Below are positions 55,362-63,459 of a stretch of 64,000 nt of DNA, one piece after another. Position 1 is the stretch's first letter; every line of letters begins with the position of its first letter. The stretch covers positions 1-64,000 of the forward strand of contig NZ_CANMQQ010000014.1 of NCBI RefSeq assembly GCF_947500045.1, read 5' to 3'. Source of the stretch: an uncultured Ruegeria sp. Lineage in GTDB: Bacteria > Pseudomonadota > Alphaproteobacteria > Rhodobacterales > Rhodobacteraceae. The position numbers were made by a program, and so were the translations under genes. Under the pieces are notes generated by a model that was not told where the DNA came from, ran no database searches, and saw only the letters and a list, made by a program, of their open reading frames with translations.

Positions 55362-56171
55362 CTAATCCGATGTTTCGTTTCGTGCTTTTCGGTAGGCGTC
55401 CCAAAGATCAGACCGCCGTTCGCGGGTGATCTGTTCGGACATCTCGTGGCGCCAGTCTGCAATGCGGCCATGATGACCTGACATCAGAATGTCCGGGATC
55501 GGGCGGCCTTTCCAGTCTGCGGGGCGGGTGTATTGCGGGTGCTCCAGCAAGCCCGAGGAAAAGCTTTCTTCCTCGGCGGATGCCTGATTGCCCAACACGC
55601 CGGGGATCAGCCGCACAGTCGCGTCAATCAACGCCTGTGCCGCGATCTCGCCCCCGGTCATGACAAAATCGCCTAGCGAGACTTCCTGCACGCCGTAATG
55701 TTCCAGCACCCGTTCATCGACGCCCTCGAACCGACCGCACAGCAACGTCATGCCATCGCAACGGGCCAGATTTTGCATCATCTGCTGATCCATCCGCCGA
55801 CCACGCGGGCTAAGGTAGATCAGCGGCCAGTTGCCTTGAATGCCATCCATCGTGTGCTCAATGGCTTCACCCAACACATCGGCACGCAGGACCATACCTG
55901 CGCCCCCACCCGCAGGCGTGTCATCCACGTTGCGATGCTTGCCAACCCCGAATTGGCGCAGATCGACAGTTTCAAGCTGCCACAGCCCCTCTTGCAGGGC
56001 CTTGCCTGTAAGGCTTTCACCCAGCACGCCCGGAAATGCGGATGGAAACAGGGTGATGATCTTGGCCTTCCAGACCCCGTGAAGATCAGGCGTTGGTGTC
56101 AGCAATTCGCGCGGCTTCAGCGTTGGACGGATGGCTTTGCGGCCATGGGATTTTCCGGGTTTCTCTGTCAT
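55362..56171 (-). CDS. trmD: tRNA (guanine37-N1)-methyltransferase
   Basis: 269 residues, with an N-terminal extension of about 35 residues (GRKAIRPTLKPRELL) before the SPOUT domain that begins AKIITLFPSAFPG. The trefoil-knot AdoMet site is seen in YLSPRGRRMDQQMMQNL and EEVSLGDFVMTGGE-like segments. It methylates G37 of tRNAs and prevents frameshifting. ATG 56171 overlaps the stop of the sulfotransferase-like gene. It ends the ffh operon. Confidence 0.96.
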   Translation of the reverse strand: MTEKPGKSHGRKAIRPTLKPRELLTPTPDLHGVWKAKIITLFPSAFPGVLGESLTGKALQEGLWQLETVDLRQFGVGKHRNVDDTPAGGGAGMVLRADVLGEAIEHTMDGIQGNWPLIYLSPRGRRMDQQMMQNLARCDGMTLLCGRFEGVDERVLEHYGVQEVSLGDFVMTGGEIAAQALIDATVRLIPGVLGNQASAEEESFSSGLLEHPQYTRPADWKGRPIPDILMSGHHGRIADWRHEMSEQITRERRSDLWDAYRKARNETSD

Positions 56172-56983
56172 TTCGTGCCGATCAGATCATTTTGGACGCT
56201 TTGAACCAAAGCCGCCTTTTGGTCGATCAATGCCGCATCATCCAGCGATGAGCGGTTCATCTCTAACATCTGCTGCAACACATCTTCGGGCAAGCGCGGG
56301 TTTGACCGCGTAGGGCCCACCAGTTCGGCAGCCGTGTCTCGGGGAAGATTAAGGAACTCGGCAAATGCGTTTCCCAACCCATGGCGCAGGCCCTGCAGGT
56401 CTTCCAACCATTCGGTCCGGACCGAGACCGAGGGCAGGCGGTCGCGCACCGCTTCGGCTGCGATCTGGGGCGACGGCACCGGTTCCAGGCGGGCGCGGTA
56501 GGCTTCAAAATCTTGAATCAGTCGCGTGCGCTGCAGATCATGTGCCCACAGGCTGCGCAACCAGCTGCCGCGTTGGCGCAGCGAGTAGTAGAGCGTGATA
56601 TGCACCTCTTCGCCTGCAAACCGGTCCCGGATCAGACCCACCAGACAAGAGGCGAGCTCGGGCGCAGCCTCATAACCAACAGCGACATTTCGGCTGGGCC
56701 GCAGGCCCGAGAAATTCTCTTCGCTCAGGATCAGCCCGCGTTTCTGGCCAAATTCCAGTGAGTTCAGAAAGTGCCGCATCTGATCCCTGAAATCGCTCAG
56801 CGCGCCCGGCGTTCCATAAACGGAATAGCGTGTGGCGGCCTCGGACAGGCCGGTTTTTCGGGTCCGATAAGGCAGGACCAACGCATGGTGCGGCCAGATC
56901 AGGGAACGGTTTTCAAACAGAAAGGACTGTGCCGCCGTCGTCCCGGTCTTGTGCAGACCCAGATGCAGCAACACGCGGCGCAT
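56168..56983 (-). CDS. sulfotransferase-like P-loop protein
   Basis: 271 residues. The N-terminus LLHLGLHKTGTTAAQSFLF has the PAPS-binding phosphosulfate loop of sulfotransferases (HKTGTT). A later SLRQRGSWLRSLWAHDLQ segment may be the 3'-phosphate-binding Arg/Ser region. The acceptor cannot be read. It sits between rimM and trmD, sharing one base with rimM and four with trmD, an unexpected guest in a tRNA/ribosome operon. It may modify a cell-surface glycan and be carried here only by cotranscription. Confidence 0.8.
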   Translation of the reverse strand: MRRVLLHLGLHKTGTTAAQSFLFENRSLIWPHHALVLPYRTRKTGLSEAATRYSVYGTPGALSDFRDQMRHFLNSLEFGQKRGLILSEENFSGLRPSRNVAVGYEAAPELASCLVGLIRDRFAGEEVHITLYYSLRQRGSWLRSLWAHDLQRTRLIQDFEAYRARLEPVPSPQIAAEAVRDRLPSVSVRTEWLEDLQGLRHGLGNAFAEFLNLPRDTAAELVGPTRSNPRLPEDVLQQMLEMNRSSLDDAALIDQKAALVQSVQNDLIGTK

Positions 56984-57486
56984 TACAGCAGGCCCTCGGG
57001 CGGGTCGGCGACGATGCGGCCTTTGTCCAAATCTACAGTTGGCACGATCTCAAGTGTGAAGGGCAAAAACACCGTGGATTTCAGGCCCGGCCCGTGCAGT
57101 TCCAACAAGTCTGCCGCGCCATGGTTTTGAACCGATTTGACCCGGCCCAGCAGCGTTCCGCCGGTGTCATAAACCTGAAGCCCGATCAGATCGGTGTGAT
57201 AGAATTCATCATCCGGCAGCGATGGCAGTTGATCTCGTCGCGCATACAGGCGCAGACCGTTCAGCGCATCAGCCTCTTCCTTGTTCTCAACCCCGCCCAG
57301 CCGGGCGGCAAAGCCGTTCTTGATTGCGCGGGTCAGGACCACCGGAAAGCGTTCATTCCCGGCTTCGTCGGTCAGCGGGGAATAGCCCTCGATATCTTCG
57401 GGAACAGCGCAAAAGCTTTTCAGCCGCACCTCGCCGCGCACACCGTACGAGCCCGCGATGCTGCCCACGCAGATCAGATCATTCAT
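56983..57486 (-). CDS. rimM: 16S rRNA processing protein RimM
   Basis: 167 residues from ATG 57486; ATG 57495 three codons upstream is an alternative. The RimM N-terminal barrel ([22 protein letters not shown]) and PRC-barrel C-terminal domain ([21 protein letters not shown], ending [14 protein letters not shown]) are both present. It aids 30S maturation by binding S19. Its start overlaps the end of the 48-residue gene, and its stop overlaps the sulfotransferase start. Confidence 0.95.
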   Translation of the reverse strand: MNDLICVGSIAGSYGVRGEVRLKSFCAVPEDIEGYSPLTDEAGNERFPVVLTRAIKNGFAARLGGVENKEEADALNGLRLYARRDQLPSLPDDEFYHTDLIGLQVYDTGGTLLGRVKSVQNHGAADLLELHGPGLKSTVFLPFTLEIVPTVDLDKGRIVADPPEGLL

Positions 57487-57625
57487 TTCGACCATCCGTC
57501 ACACATAGCCCGTCCCGCCATTGTCCAATCCCCTCGCAAGCCTCGCGCTGGTTCGAGCGTTCGAAGAATACACCCACAATAAAGGCGATCGCCAGCAGGA
57601 TGGGAAGCCGTAACAATCCGAACAT
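57479..57625 (-). CDS. 48-residue single-pass membrane protein
   Basis: 48 residues: [22 protein letters not shown] is one hydrophobic helix, followed by a soluble tail with two Cys ([16 protein letters not shown]). ATG 57625 is three bases after the nitroreductase stop and the gene stop overlaps the rimM start, so it fits tightly in the operon. The fit and the clean helix make it a credible gene, too short for usual ORF cut-offs. Function unknown. Confidence 0.68.
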   Translation of the reverse strand: MFGLLRLPILLAIAFIVGVFFERSNQREACEGIGQWRDGLCVTDGRNE

Positions 57626-57628
57626 GGC

Positions 57629-58264
57629 CTATCGCACCTCAATCGGCAGCGTGTCTTCGCGCTGCTCCCAACCCGCCAACTCCAGCTCGGGCGTGTCCGA
57701 GAGGCTCTCGGGCCAGCCGATGCAGAAATAACCGACAAGTTTCCAGTCGGTAGGAACGTTCAGGTCTCGGGCCAATTGATCAGGATTCAGGATGGACACC
57801 CATCCCAGCCCCAGTCCTTCGGCCCTTAAGGCCAGCCAGAACAAGGTGATCGCCGAGACCACCGAATAGCGCCGCATCTCGGGCATGGTGCCCGCGCCCA
57901 GACCTTGCCCTTTGTCAGAGGCTTCGTCACAGAATACGGCCAACTGCACCGGGGCTTCTTGCATTCCGGACAGCTTGAGCTGGCTATAAAGCTGCGCCGT
58001 CTCGCCGGAATATCCGGCCAGCGCCTGTTCGTTCGCAGCTTGGAAATTCTTCAACGCCGCGTTGCATGCAGCCTCGCTTTTGACGCGGATCACGCGCCAG
58101 GGTTCGCTTAGCCCCACCGATGGGGCCAGTCGAAACGCGTCGAGGCAGCGCGTCAGCACTGCCTCGTCTATAGCGTCGGTGCGGAACCGACGCACATCGC
58201 GCCGGAGCCGCATCAACAGATCGAACTGCGTGCGAAAATCGTCGGTGAAAGCCTGATCTTGCAC
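57629..58264 (-). CDS. nitroreductase-family flavoprotein
   Basis: 211 residues. FMN-binding nitroreductase features: RRDVRRFRTDAIDEAVLTRCLDAFRLAPSVG at the N-terminus, then the C-terminal FWLALRAEGLGLGWVSIL with the Gly-rich cap. The sequence also recalls BluB, the flavin destructase that makes 5,6-dimethylbenzimidazole for B12, and the SGLSEPWRVIRV segment fits that group. CobST are encoded in the window, so BluB is a plausible assignment. It lies 12 bp after rpsP. Confidence 0.8.
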   Translation of the reverse strand: MQDQAFTDDFRTQFDLLMRLRRDVRRFRTDAIDEAVLTRCLDAFRLAPSVGLSEPWRVIRVKSEAACNAALKNFQAANEQALAGYSGETAQLYSQLKLSGMQEAPVQLAVFCDEASDKGQGLGAGTMPEMRRYSVVSAITLFWLALRAEGLGLGWVSILNPDQLARDLNVPTDWKLVGYFCIGWPESLSDTPELELAGWEQREDTLPIEVR

Positions 58265-58276
58265 GCGCCCGCCTGC

Positions 58277-58666
58277 TTATTCTTCTGCGGCCGCTTCTTC
58301 AGCCGGTGCAGCAGCGGCTTCGGCTGCGGCAGCAGCTTTGGCAGCTTTCTCTTCCACGCGCTCTTGGGCTTTCTTGCCCGGCGTACCCTTGTTGGGGTTA
58401 TTACGCTCGGCTTTGTCCTTGGCGCCGGCAGCTTCCAGCATACGCGCGATCCGGTCGGTGGGCTGGGCGCCTTGGTCCAACCAGTACTGGATGCGCTCCA
58501 TGTTCATTTTCACGCGCTCTTCGTTGTCTTTCGGCAGCAGCGGGTTGTAGGTGCCCAGCTTTTCGATGAAACGGCCGTCGCGCGGCATGCGGCTGTCAGC
58601 GGCCACAATGCGATAGAAGGGACGTTTTTTCGAGCCGCCGCGGGCGAGACGAATTTTCATTGCCAT
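58277..58666 (-). CDS. rpsP: 30S ribosomal protein S16
   Basis: 129 residues, start with GGAGAT upstream. The S16 core ([40 protein letters not shown], residues ~2-42) is followed by an Ala/Glu-rich tail common in alphaproteobacteria (residues ~95-129). It binds 16S rRNA early in assembly. The gene follows the chorismate mutase gene after 71 bp. Confidence 0.97.
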   Translation of the reverse strand: MAMKIRLARGGSKKRPFYRIVAADSRMPRDGRFIEKLGTYNPLLPKDNEERVKMNMERIQYWLDQGAQPTDRIARMLEAAGAKDKAERNNPNKGTPGKKAQERVEEKAAKAAAAAEAAAAPAEEAAAEE

Positions 58667-58737
58667 GGTGGTATCTCCTTTGAATGGCGTATCCGGCGTA
58701 GGTGCCGGTTAGTTCTGATGTTTGTTGAACCAGAGGT

Positions 58738-59034
58738 TCACTCTTGATGTTTCCTGTGGTGTCGGATGACTTCCTGAATGATGAAATTCAGAAAAGCCTT
58801 GGCGAAGTCGGGGTCCAGATCGGCCTCTTTCGCCAGGTCTTCTAACCGTGCGATCTGCGCGGCCTCGCGCGAGGGATCGGACGGGGGAAGGTCGTGTGCG
58901 GCCTTGAGCTTGCCAACGGCCTGCGTGTGTTTGAACCGCTCGCCCAGTGTGTAGACAAGGATCGCGTCCAGCCGGTCGATGCTTTCGCGATGCTCTTTCA
59001 ACAGCGTGGCAGCTTGCGTCACGGGGTTGGTCAT
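58738..59034 (-). CDS. chorismate mutase (AroQ type)
   Basis: 98 residues from ATG 59034, overlapping the GNAT stop by four bases. The AroQ helical bundle is visible: HRESIDRLDAILVYTLGERFKHTQAVGKLKAAHDLPPSDPSRE, then FAKAFLNFIIQEVIRHH. Catalytic Arg in LGERF and Lys in VGKLKA fit. It turns chorismate to prephenate for Phe and Tyr. It is not fused to prephenate dehydratase. Position between GNATs and rpsP is usual in this family of bacteria. Confidence 0.92.
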   Translation of the reverse strand: MTNPVTQAATLLKEHRESIDRLDAILVYTLGERFKHTQAVGKLKAAHDLPPSDPSREAAQIARLEDLAKEADLDPDFAKAFLNFIIQEVIRHHRKHQE

Positions 59035-59567
59035 TGGCCGGTCCTTTCGGTGGTCAAGTCGATCTGCGGGTGTCGCCACATCTGGGCTTTCTTGCCGAGC
59101 AACTGGGTCTCACATTCATAGGTGGCACCAAGGCGTTCAGCCAACGCGCGCGAGCGTTCATTGGCATGGGCGATATAGCTCATGACGCCATTCAACCCCT
59201 GGTGCCGCGCTGCATAGTCGCGTGCAGCCTGTGCCGCCTCGAAGCCAAGGCCTTTGCCTTCGACCTGTTCCATCAGCGTCCAGCCCAACTCGGGCTCATG
59301 CCAACCTGGCGCATAGATCATGCCGGCCCAGCCGACAAAATCGCCACTGGATTTCTCGGTCAGGTGCCAAAGCCCATAACCTCGCATCGCCCAGTGCCCC
59401 AGACGACTGGCAAGTGAACTCCAGCTACCCAACTCATCCTTTGGCCCGCCGACCATGTGGCTGCGCCCGGTCGAGTAGAACGCGGTCATCGCGGGCAGAT
59501 CGTCCAGATGCGGCGCGCGCAGGATCAGGCGGTCGGATTCGACGGTGGGAATGGTGAAAGAGGTCAT
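59031..59567 (-). CDS. GNAT N-acetyltransferase (third of three)
   Basis: 178 residues. GNAT fold of the RimJ/RimL-like group: VESDRLILRAPHLDDLPAMTAFY, then WAGMIYAPGWHEPELGWTLMEQVEGKGLGFEAAQAARDYA with the acetyl-CoA loop QVEGKGLG. Overlaps both neighbours by four bases (ATGA). Substrate unknown. Related in sequence to the two genes upstream, so this array arose by duplication. Confidence 0.88.
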   Translation of the reverse strand: MTSFTIPTVESDRLILRAPHLDDLPAMTAFYSTGRSHMVGGPKDELGSWSSLASRLGHWAMRGYGLWHLTEKSSGDFVGWAGMIYAPGWHEPELGWTLMEQVEGKGLGFEAAQAARDYAARHQGLNGVMSYIAHANERSRALAERLGATYECETQLLGKKAQMWRHPQIDLTTERTGQ

Positions 59568-60115
59568 GCGTAAGCCTCCATTCCGCCATTCACCAGATCG
59601 GCAGGCGAGGGGTGCCGCCAGATTTCCGAGGTGCCATACTTTGGGTGTTCATAGTGATATTCGAACTGTGCGCCCAGACGTTTGGCCACCGCCTTGCTGG
59701 CGGTGTTGTCCAGATCGATGAGTGAGATTGCGGTTTCCCAACCCAGAACGTCGTAAGCGTAAGACCGCGCGGCCAGAGCGGCCTCGGTCGCATAGCCTTT
59801 GCCGGTGGCATGGTTCAGCAGCGTCCAACCGACCTCGGGTTCGGGCCAACCTTCGGGGAACCACAGGCCGATACGGCCAACATAGGTGCCGGTGTCTTTT
59901 TCATCGACGCTCCAATACCCATAGCCGCGCATCACCCAGTGACCCAGCAGTGAGGCAACAACCCGCCACGTCTCATCCCGACGCAGGGGACCGCCGACAA
60001 ATTTTGCAGCGTCACTAGCGAAGAATTCGACATCCGCGTCCAGATCGGCCTCGGACGGCGCACGCAGGATCAGACGTTCGGTTTCCAGCGTAGGGATTGG
60101 CATCGCGAATGTCAT
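59564..60115 (-). CDS. GNAT N-acetyltransferase (second of three)
   Basis: 183 residues. Same RimJ/RimL-like build as its neighbours: LETERLILRAPSEADLDADVEFF and RIGLWFPEGWPEPEVGWTLLNHATGKGYATEAALAARSYA, with the acetyl-CoA loop HATGKGYATE. It overlaps the upstream and downstream genes by four bases each. It may acetylate a ribosomal protein or a small amine; no evidence for a specific target. Confidence 0.88.
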   Translation of the reverse strand: MTFAMPIPTLETERLILRAPSEADLDADVEFFASDAAKFVGGPLRRDETWRVVASLLGHWVMRGYGYWSVDEKDTGTYVGRIGLWFPEGWPEPEVGWTLLNHATGKGYATEAALAARSYAYDVLGWETAISLIDLDNTASKAVAKRLGAQFEYHYEHPKYGTSEIWRHPSPADLVNGGMEAYA

Positions 60116-60669
60116 GCCTTCACCTCGCTATAGCGCCAGACATGCTGATCTGGTCCAATGGCGCTTTCCGCAGTTTTGTCACGCGCCGCGCCCAACCTTC
60201 CCGCCAATGCATTGGATCGGTTGTTGGTTGCTGAAACGTAGCTCACGAACTGCCCCGAACCGAGCAGGTCAAATCCGAAGTCGCGAACAGCGGCACAAGC
60301 CTCAGTGGCGAAGCCCTGCATGCGGTGCTTGGCGCTGAACATGTAGCCAAGCTCGGGCTCCTGATCGTCCCACTCAAGGCCCAGAATGACAAAGCCAATG
60401 ACCTGATCATCATCTTTGAGTGATACTGTGAACAGGCCGTGACCGTGCAGAAGCCATCCGGAAGTATAGTAGGAAAATTCAGTCCACGCTTCTTGCGCGG
60501 TGTCGCCAAAACTGTCCTGACAGACCGAAGTCCACACTGGCAGGTCCTCCAGTGTGGGTGCGCGCAATACCAGCCGCCGGGTCTGAATGACCGGCAGGGC
60601 CGCGCGATACTGCGCTGCTGCTATCGCCGCCTTTCCGGACGGGGGCTGGGTGCAGCGTGCTGGTGTCAC
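60112..60669 (-). CDS. GNAT N-acetyltransferase (first of three)
   Basis: 185 residues with an N-terminal lead of about 28 residues (KAAIAAAQYRAALPV) before IQTRRLVLRAPTLEDLPVW. The core has VILGLEWDDQEPELGYMFSAKHRMQGFATEACAAVRDF; the acetyl-CoA loop reads HRMQGFATE. The ATG overlaps the ffh stop by four bases, so translation depends on ffh. It is the most diverged of the three. Confidence 0.87.
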   Translation of the reverse strand: MTPARCTQPPSGKAAIAAAQYRAALPVIQTRRLVLRAPTLEDLPVWTSVCQDSFGDTAQEAWTEFSYYTSGWLLHGHGLFTVSLKDDDQVIGFVILGLEWDDQEPELGYMFSAKHRMQGFATEACAAVRDFGFDLLGSGQFVSYVSATNNRSNALAGRLGAARDKTAESAIGPDQHVWRYSEVKA

Positions 60670-62162
60670 TTTTTCTTTCCGAACCCGCTCAGACCCGGGG
60701 GCAGACCCATGCCGCCGCCCAGTCCGGGCATCCCGCCGCCCATTGCCTTGGCCGCCTGCTCCAGCGCCTTGGGGTCCATTCCTGCGGCCATTTCTTCGGG
60801 TGAGGGGCCGCCTTTGCCGAACATGCCCTTCATGGCCTGTTTCAGCATCTTGCCTTTGCCCATCTTGCCCATCTTCTTCATCATGTCCGACATCTGCCGG
60901 TGCATCTTGAGCAGCTTGTTGAGGTCGCTGACCTCCATCCCCGAACCTGCAGCAATCCGCTTTTTGCGGCTGGCTTGCAGCAGTTGCGGATTAGCGCGCT
61001 CGCGCTTGGTCATCGACTGGATCATGGCGATCTGGCGCTTAAGCACCTTGTCATCCATGCCCGCTTCTTCGACCTGCTTGGCCATCTTGCCCATGCCCGG
61101 CATCATGCCCATCATGCCCTGCATGCCGCCCATCTGGATCATCTGTTCCAGCTGCATCTTCAGGTCGTTCATGTTGAACTGACCTTTGACCATGCGCTTC
61201 ATCATGCGCTCGGTCTGTTCCATCTCCATCGTTTCCTGGGCTTTTTCGACCAGGGCAACGATGTCGCCCATGCCCAGAATACGACCGGCGATCCGGTCCG
61301 GCTCGAACGTCTCAAGCGCGTCCATCTTCTCGCCCAGACCAACAAAGCGGATCGGCTTGCCGGTGACCGCGCGCATGGACAGCGCCGCACCGCCGCGCCC
61401 GTCGCCATCCATCCGGGTCAGAACCACGCCCGAGATGCCGACCTTGGCTTCGAATTCCTCGGCCACTTCAACGGCGACCTGACCGGTCAAGCCGTCGACG
61501 ACCAGCAGGGTCTCGCGCGGGTCGACCGCGTTGCGAACCTGCTCGACCTCGTTCATCAGCACTTCGTCGATGTGCAGACGGCCCGCGGTATCAAGCATGT
61601 AGACATCATAGCCACCCAGCGTCGCTTGCTGCTTGGCGCGTTTGGCGATGTCGACGGGTTTCTGGCCGGGAACGATCGGTAGCGTATCGACGCCGACCTG
61701 CGTGCCCAGAACGGCCAGCTGATCCATCGCTGCCGGGCGATAAACGTCCAGTGAGGCCATCAGGACCTTCTTGCCCTCTTTCTCTTTCAACCGCTTGGCC
61801 AGCTTACCGGTTGTCGTCGTCTTACCCGAACCCTGCAGACCGACCATCAGGATCGGGGCAGGCGGGTTGTCGATTTTCAGCGCGCCAGGGTCATCCTCAC
61901 CGCGCAGCACGTCAACCAGTGTGTCATGCACGATCTTGACGACCTGCTGACCGGGGGTGATCGACTTGGTGACAGCCTGACCGGTGGCTTGGTCCTGAAC
62001 CTTCTTGACGAACTCACGCGCCACCGGCAGCGACACGTCGGCCTCAAGCAGGGCAACCCGCACCTCACGGAGTGCGGTTTTGACGTCTTCCTCGGACAGG
62101 GCACCCTGTTTGGTCAGCCGGTCAAAGACGCCAGAGAGGCGTTCGGATAGATTTTCAAACAT
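60666..62162 (-). CDS. ffh: signal recognition particle protein Ffh
   Basis: 498 residues. N domain, then the GTPase domain with G1 GLQGSGKTTTTGKLA (near residue 108), G3 DTAGR, and TRMDGDGRGG, then a Met-rich M domain (GGMQGMMGMMPGMGKM near residue 345) and a Gly/Met-rich tail. It binds signal sequences and SRP RNA to deliver inner-membrane proteins. It is the first gene of the ffh-GNAT-GNAT-GNAT-chorismate mutase-rpsP run on the minus strand. Confidence 0.98.
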   Translation of the reverse strand: MFENLSERLSGVFDRLTKQGALSEEDVKTALREVRVALLEADVSLPVAREFVKKVQDQATGQAVTKSITPGQQVVKIVHDTLVDVLRGEDDPGALKIDNPPAPILMVGLQGSGKTTTTGKLAKRLKEKEGKKVLMASLDVYRPAAMDQLAVLGTQVGVDTLPIVPGQKPVDIAKRAKQQATLGGYDVYMLDTAGRLHIDEVLMNEVEQVRNAVDPRETLLVVDGLTGQVAVEVAEEFEAKVGISGVVLTRMDGDGRGGAALSMRAVTGKPIRFVGLGEKMDALETFEPDRIAGRILGMGDIVALVEKAQETMEMEQTERMMKRMVKGQFNMNDLKMQLEQMIQMGGMQGMMGMMPGMGKMAKQVEEAGMDDKVLKRQIAMIQSMTKRERANPQLLQASRKKRIAAGSGMEVSDLNKLLKMHRQMSDMMKKMGKMGKGKMLKQAMKGMFGKGGPSPEEMAAGMDPKALEQAAKAMGGGMPGLGGGMGLPPGLSGFGKKK

Positions 62163-62231
62163 GCCTTCGGCCTCCTATGCCGGTTGTCGGTTGGCGTGCC
62201 CTAGATAGGATGCGCCGGTTAAATGCACAAA

Positions 62232-62265
62232 CGCCCCCACGGGCGTAACACGCTGGTGGGGGGCG
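62232..62265 (-). terminator. hairpin between a membrane protein gene and ffh
   Basis: CGCCCCCAC (62232-62240) and GTGGGGGGCG (62256-62265) pair over nine bases around a 15-base loop. On the minus strand the hairpin follows the 62323 gene and is trailed by GTTTGTGCATTT, only weakly T-rich. A second 7-bp inverted repeat CCGGAAG/CTTCCGG is at 62287-62307. Candidate terminator or leader; not certain. Confidence 0.4.
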
Positions 62266-62322
62266 ATCCCTGAACGACTCAAGGGACCGGAAGATCAACG
62301 CTTCCGGATGTTTGGGCGGGAT

Positions 62323-62841
62323 TTAGGCCGATTGGCTGGAAGAGTCAACCTTGCGCGCAGGCAGCCAGTCATTGACTGCATCCACCAGCCGATGCGCGCC
62401 GCGACCGCTGGAATAGGCCTCGACAATGGGGTGCCGTCCGGCGCTCATGCCTTCATCCAGTATCAGGACGGGTCGATAAAGGGTCGATGTGCCTTTGTCG
62501 CTGCGCGATATTGTGCTTTCGGTTTCCGCATGGGACAGGTTTGAGAGCACATGCTCGACAGTATCATAACCAAAGACCGATTGCCTGCGGATCATGATAC
62601 GATCTTGGCTTCGGTCCAAGATGACCTGAACACGGCGCACAAAGGCGCAGAATGCTCCGACGCCCATTCCGCCGCCGAATAATGCGAAGAAGAGGCCGAA
62701 CAAGATGCCCTCACCGCCCTCGCTGGCCAAGAACAGGCCTGCGCCGACAAAGGCCAGAATGAAGAACACCAGCATAATGCCGATAAACCACGGCGTATCG
62801 GACAGGATCAGCTGGTTCGGAGTATTGCGCGTGATTTTCAT
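62323..62841 (-). CDS. membrane protein with two helices, unknown function
   Basis: 172 residues. Two hydrophobic segments (residues ~17-40 and ~45-68) near the N-terminus with a Gly-rich turn, then a cytoplasmic or periplasmic soluble domain of about 100 residues (VQVILDRSQDRIMIRRQSVFGYDTVEHVLSNLSHAETE). The pattern recalls small PH-like membrane proteins, but I do not assign a family. Reads leftward toward ffh; 87 bp from the divergent YbaK gene. Confidence 0.7.
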   Translation of the reverse strand: MKITRNTPNQLILSDTPWFIGIMLVFFILAFVGAGLFLASEGGEGILFGLFFALFGGGMGVGAFCAFVRRVQVILDRSQDRIMIRRQSVFGYDTVEHVLSNLSHAETESTISRSDKGTSTLYRPVLILDEGMSAGRHPIVEAYSSGRGAHRLVDAVNDWLPARKVDSSSQSA

Positions 62842-62928
62842 GGCGGCACGCTAGCATCGATTTTGGGGCCTGTCGTGGCTTGAATTTGCCCGCCGGTTGC
62901 GCGATGAGCGCGTGCATAAGGGGGTACC

Positions 62929-63459
62929 ATGGACGCATCATCTGCCTTTCAGGATACATTGCCGCTCAGTTCCGATGCACTGCTGGCGCAGTTGGACGAC
63001 TGGGGGCTGACCTATCAGTTACACACCCATATCCCACTGCGTACGGTCGAGGATGCCAAAGGGGTCGAAGACCAGTTCATGGTGCCGGGCGAGAACGCCT
63101 TGCGGCTCAAGAACCTCTATTTGCGCGACAAGAAAAAGCGGAACTATCTGGTGACGCTGGAACAGAGCCGCGAGATTGACCTGAAGGCGCTGGGCGCGGC
63201 GTTGGGGATCGGCAGCCTGTCCTTCGGCTCTGCAGACCGCATGTTCCAGAATCTGGGCATTCGACCAGGCGCAGTCAGCCCGCTGGCGATGATCAACGGT
63301 GTGCAGAATGATGTGCGGTTCATCATGGACGCGGCGGCGCAACAAGCGGATGTCATCTATATGCACCCGCTGGTGAATGATCGGACCGTTGCGATGCCAC
63401 AAGAGGATCTGATGACGTTTTTTGACAAGATTGGTTGCGCGTTCGACTGGCTGCCCTGA
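62929..63459 (+). CDS. YbaK/ProX-type aminoacyl-tRNA deacylase
   Basis: 176 residues. YbaK-domain features: HTHIPLRTVEDAKGVEDQFMVPGENALRLKNLYLRDKKKRNYLVTLEQSREIDLK, with the key Lys in KNLYLRDKK and the fold ending in AMINGVQNDVRFIMD. These proteins clear Ala or other residues from mischarged tRNA-Pro (ProXp-ala group). Substrate class is inferred. Divergent from the membrane protein gene and converging with the racemase. Confidence 0.9.
   Translation: MDASSAFQDTLPLSSDALLAQLDDWGLTYQLHTHIPLRTVEDAKGVEDQFMVPGENALRLKNLYLRDKKKRNYLVTLEQSREIDLKALGAALGIGSLSFGSADRMFQNLGIRPGAVSPLAMINGVQNDVRFIMDAAAQQADVIYMHPLVNDRTVAMPQEDLMTFFDKIGCAFDWLP

Noticed and set aside
62221..62322. 4.5S SRP RNA upstream of ffh
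   Set aside because: The hairpins lack the conserved GGAA-type tetraloop and asymmetric-loop bases of SRP RNA; treated as a possible terminator.
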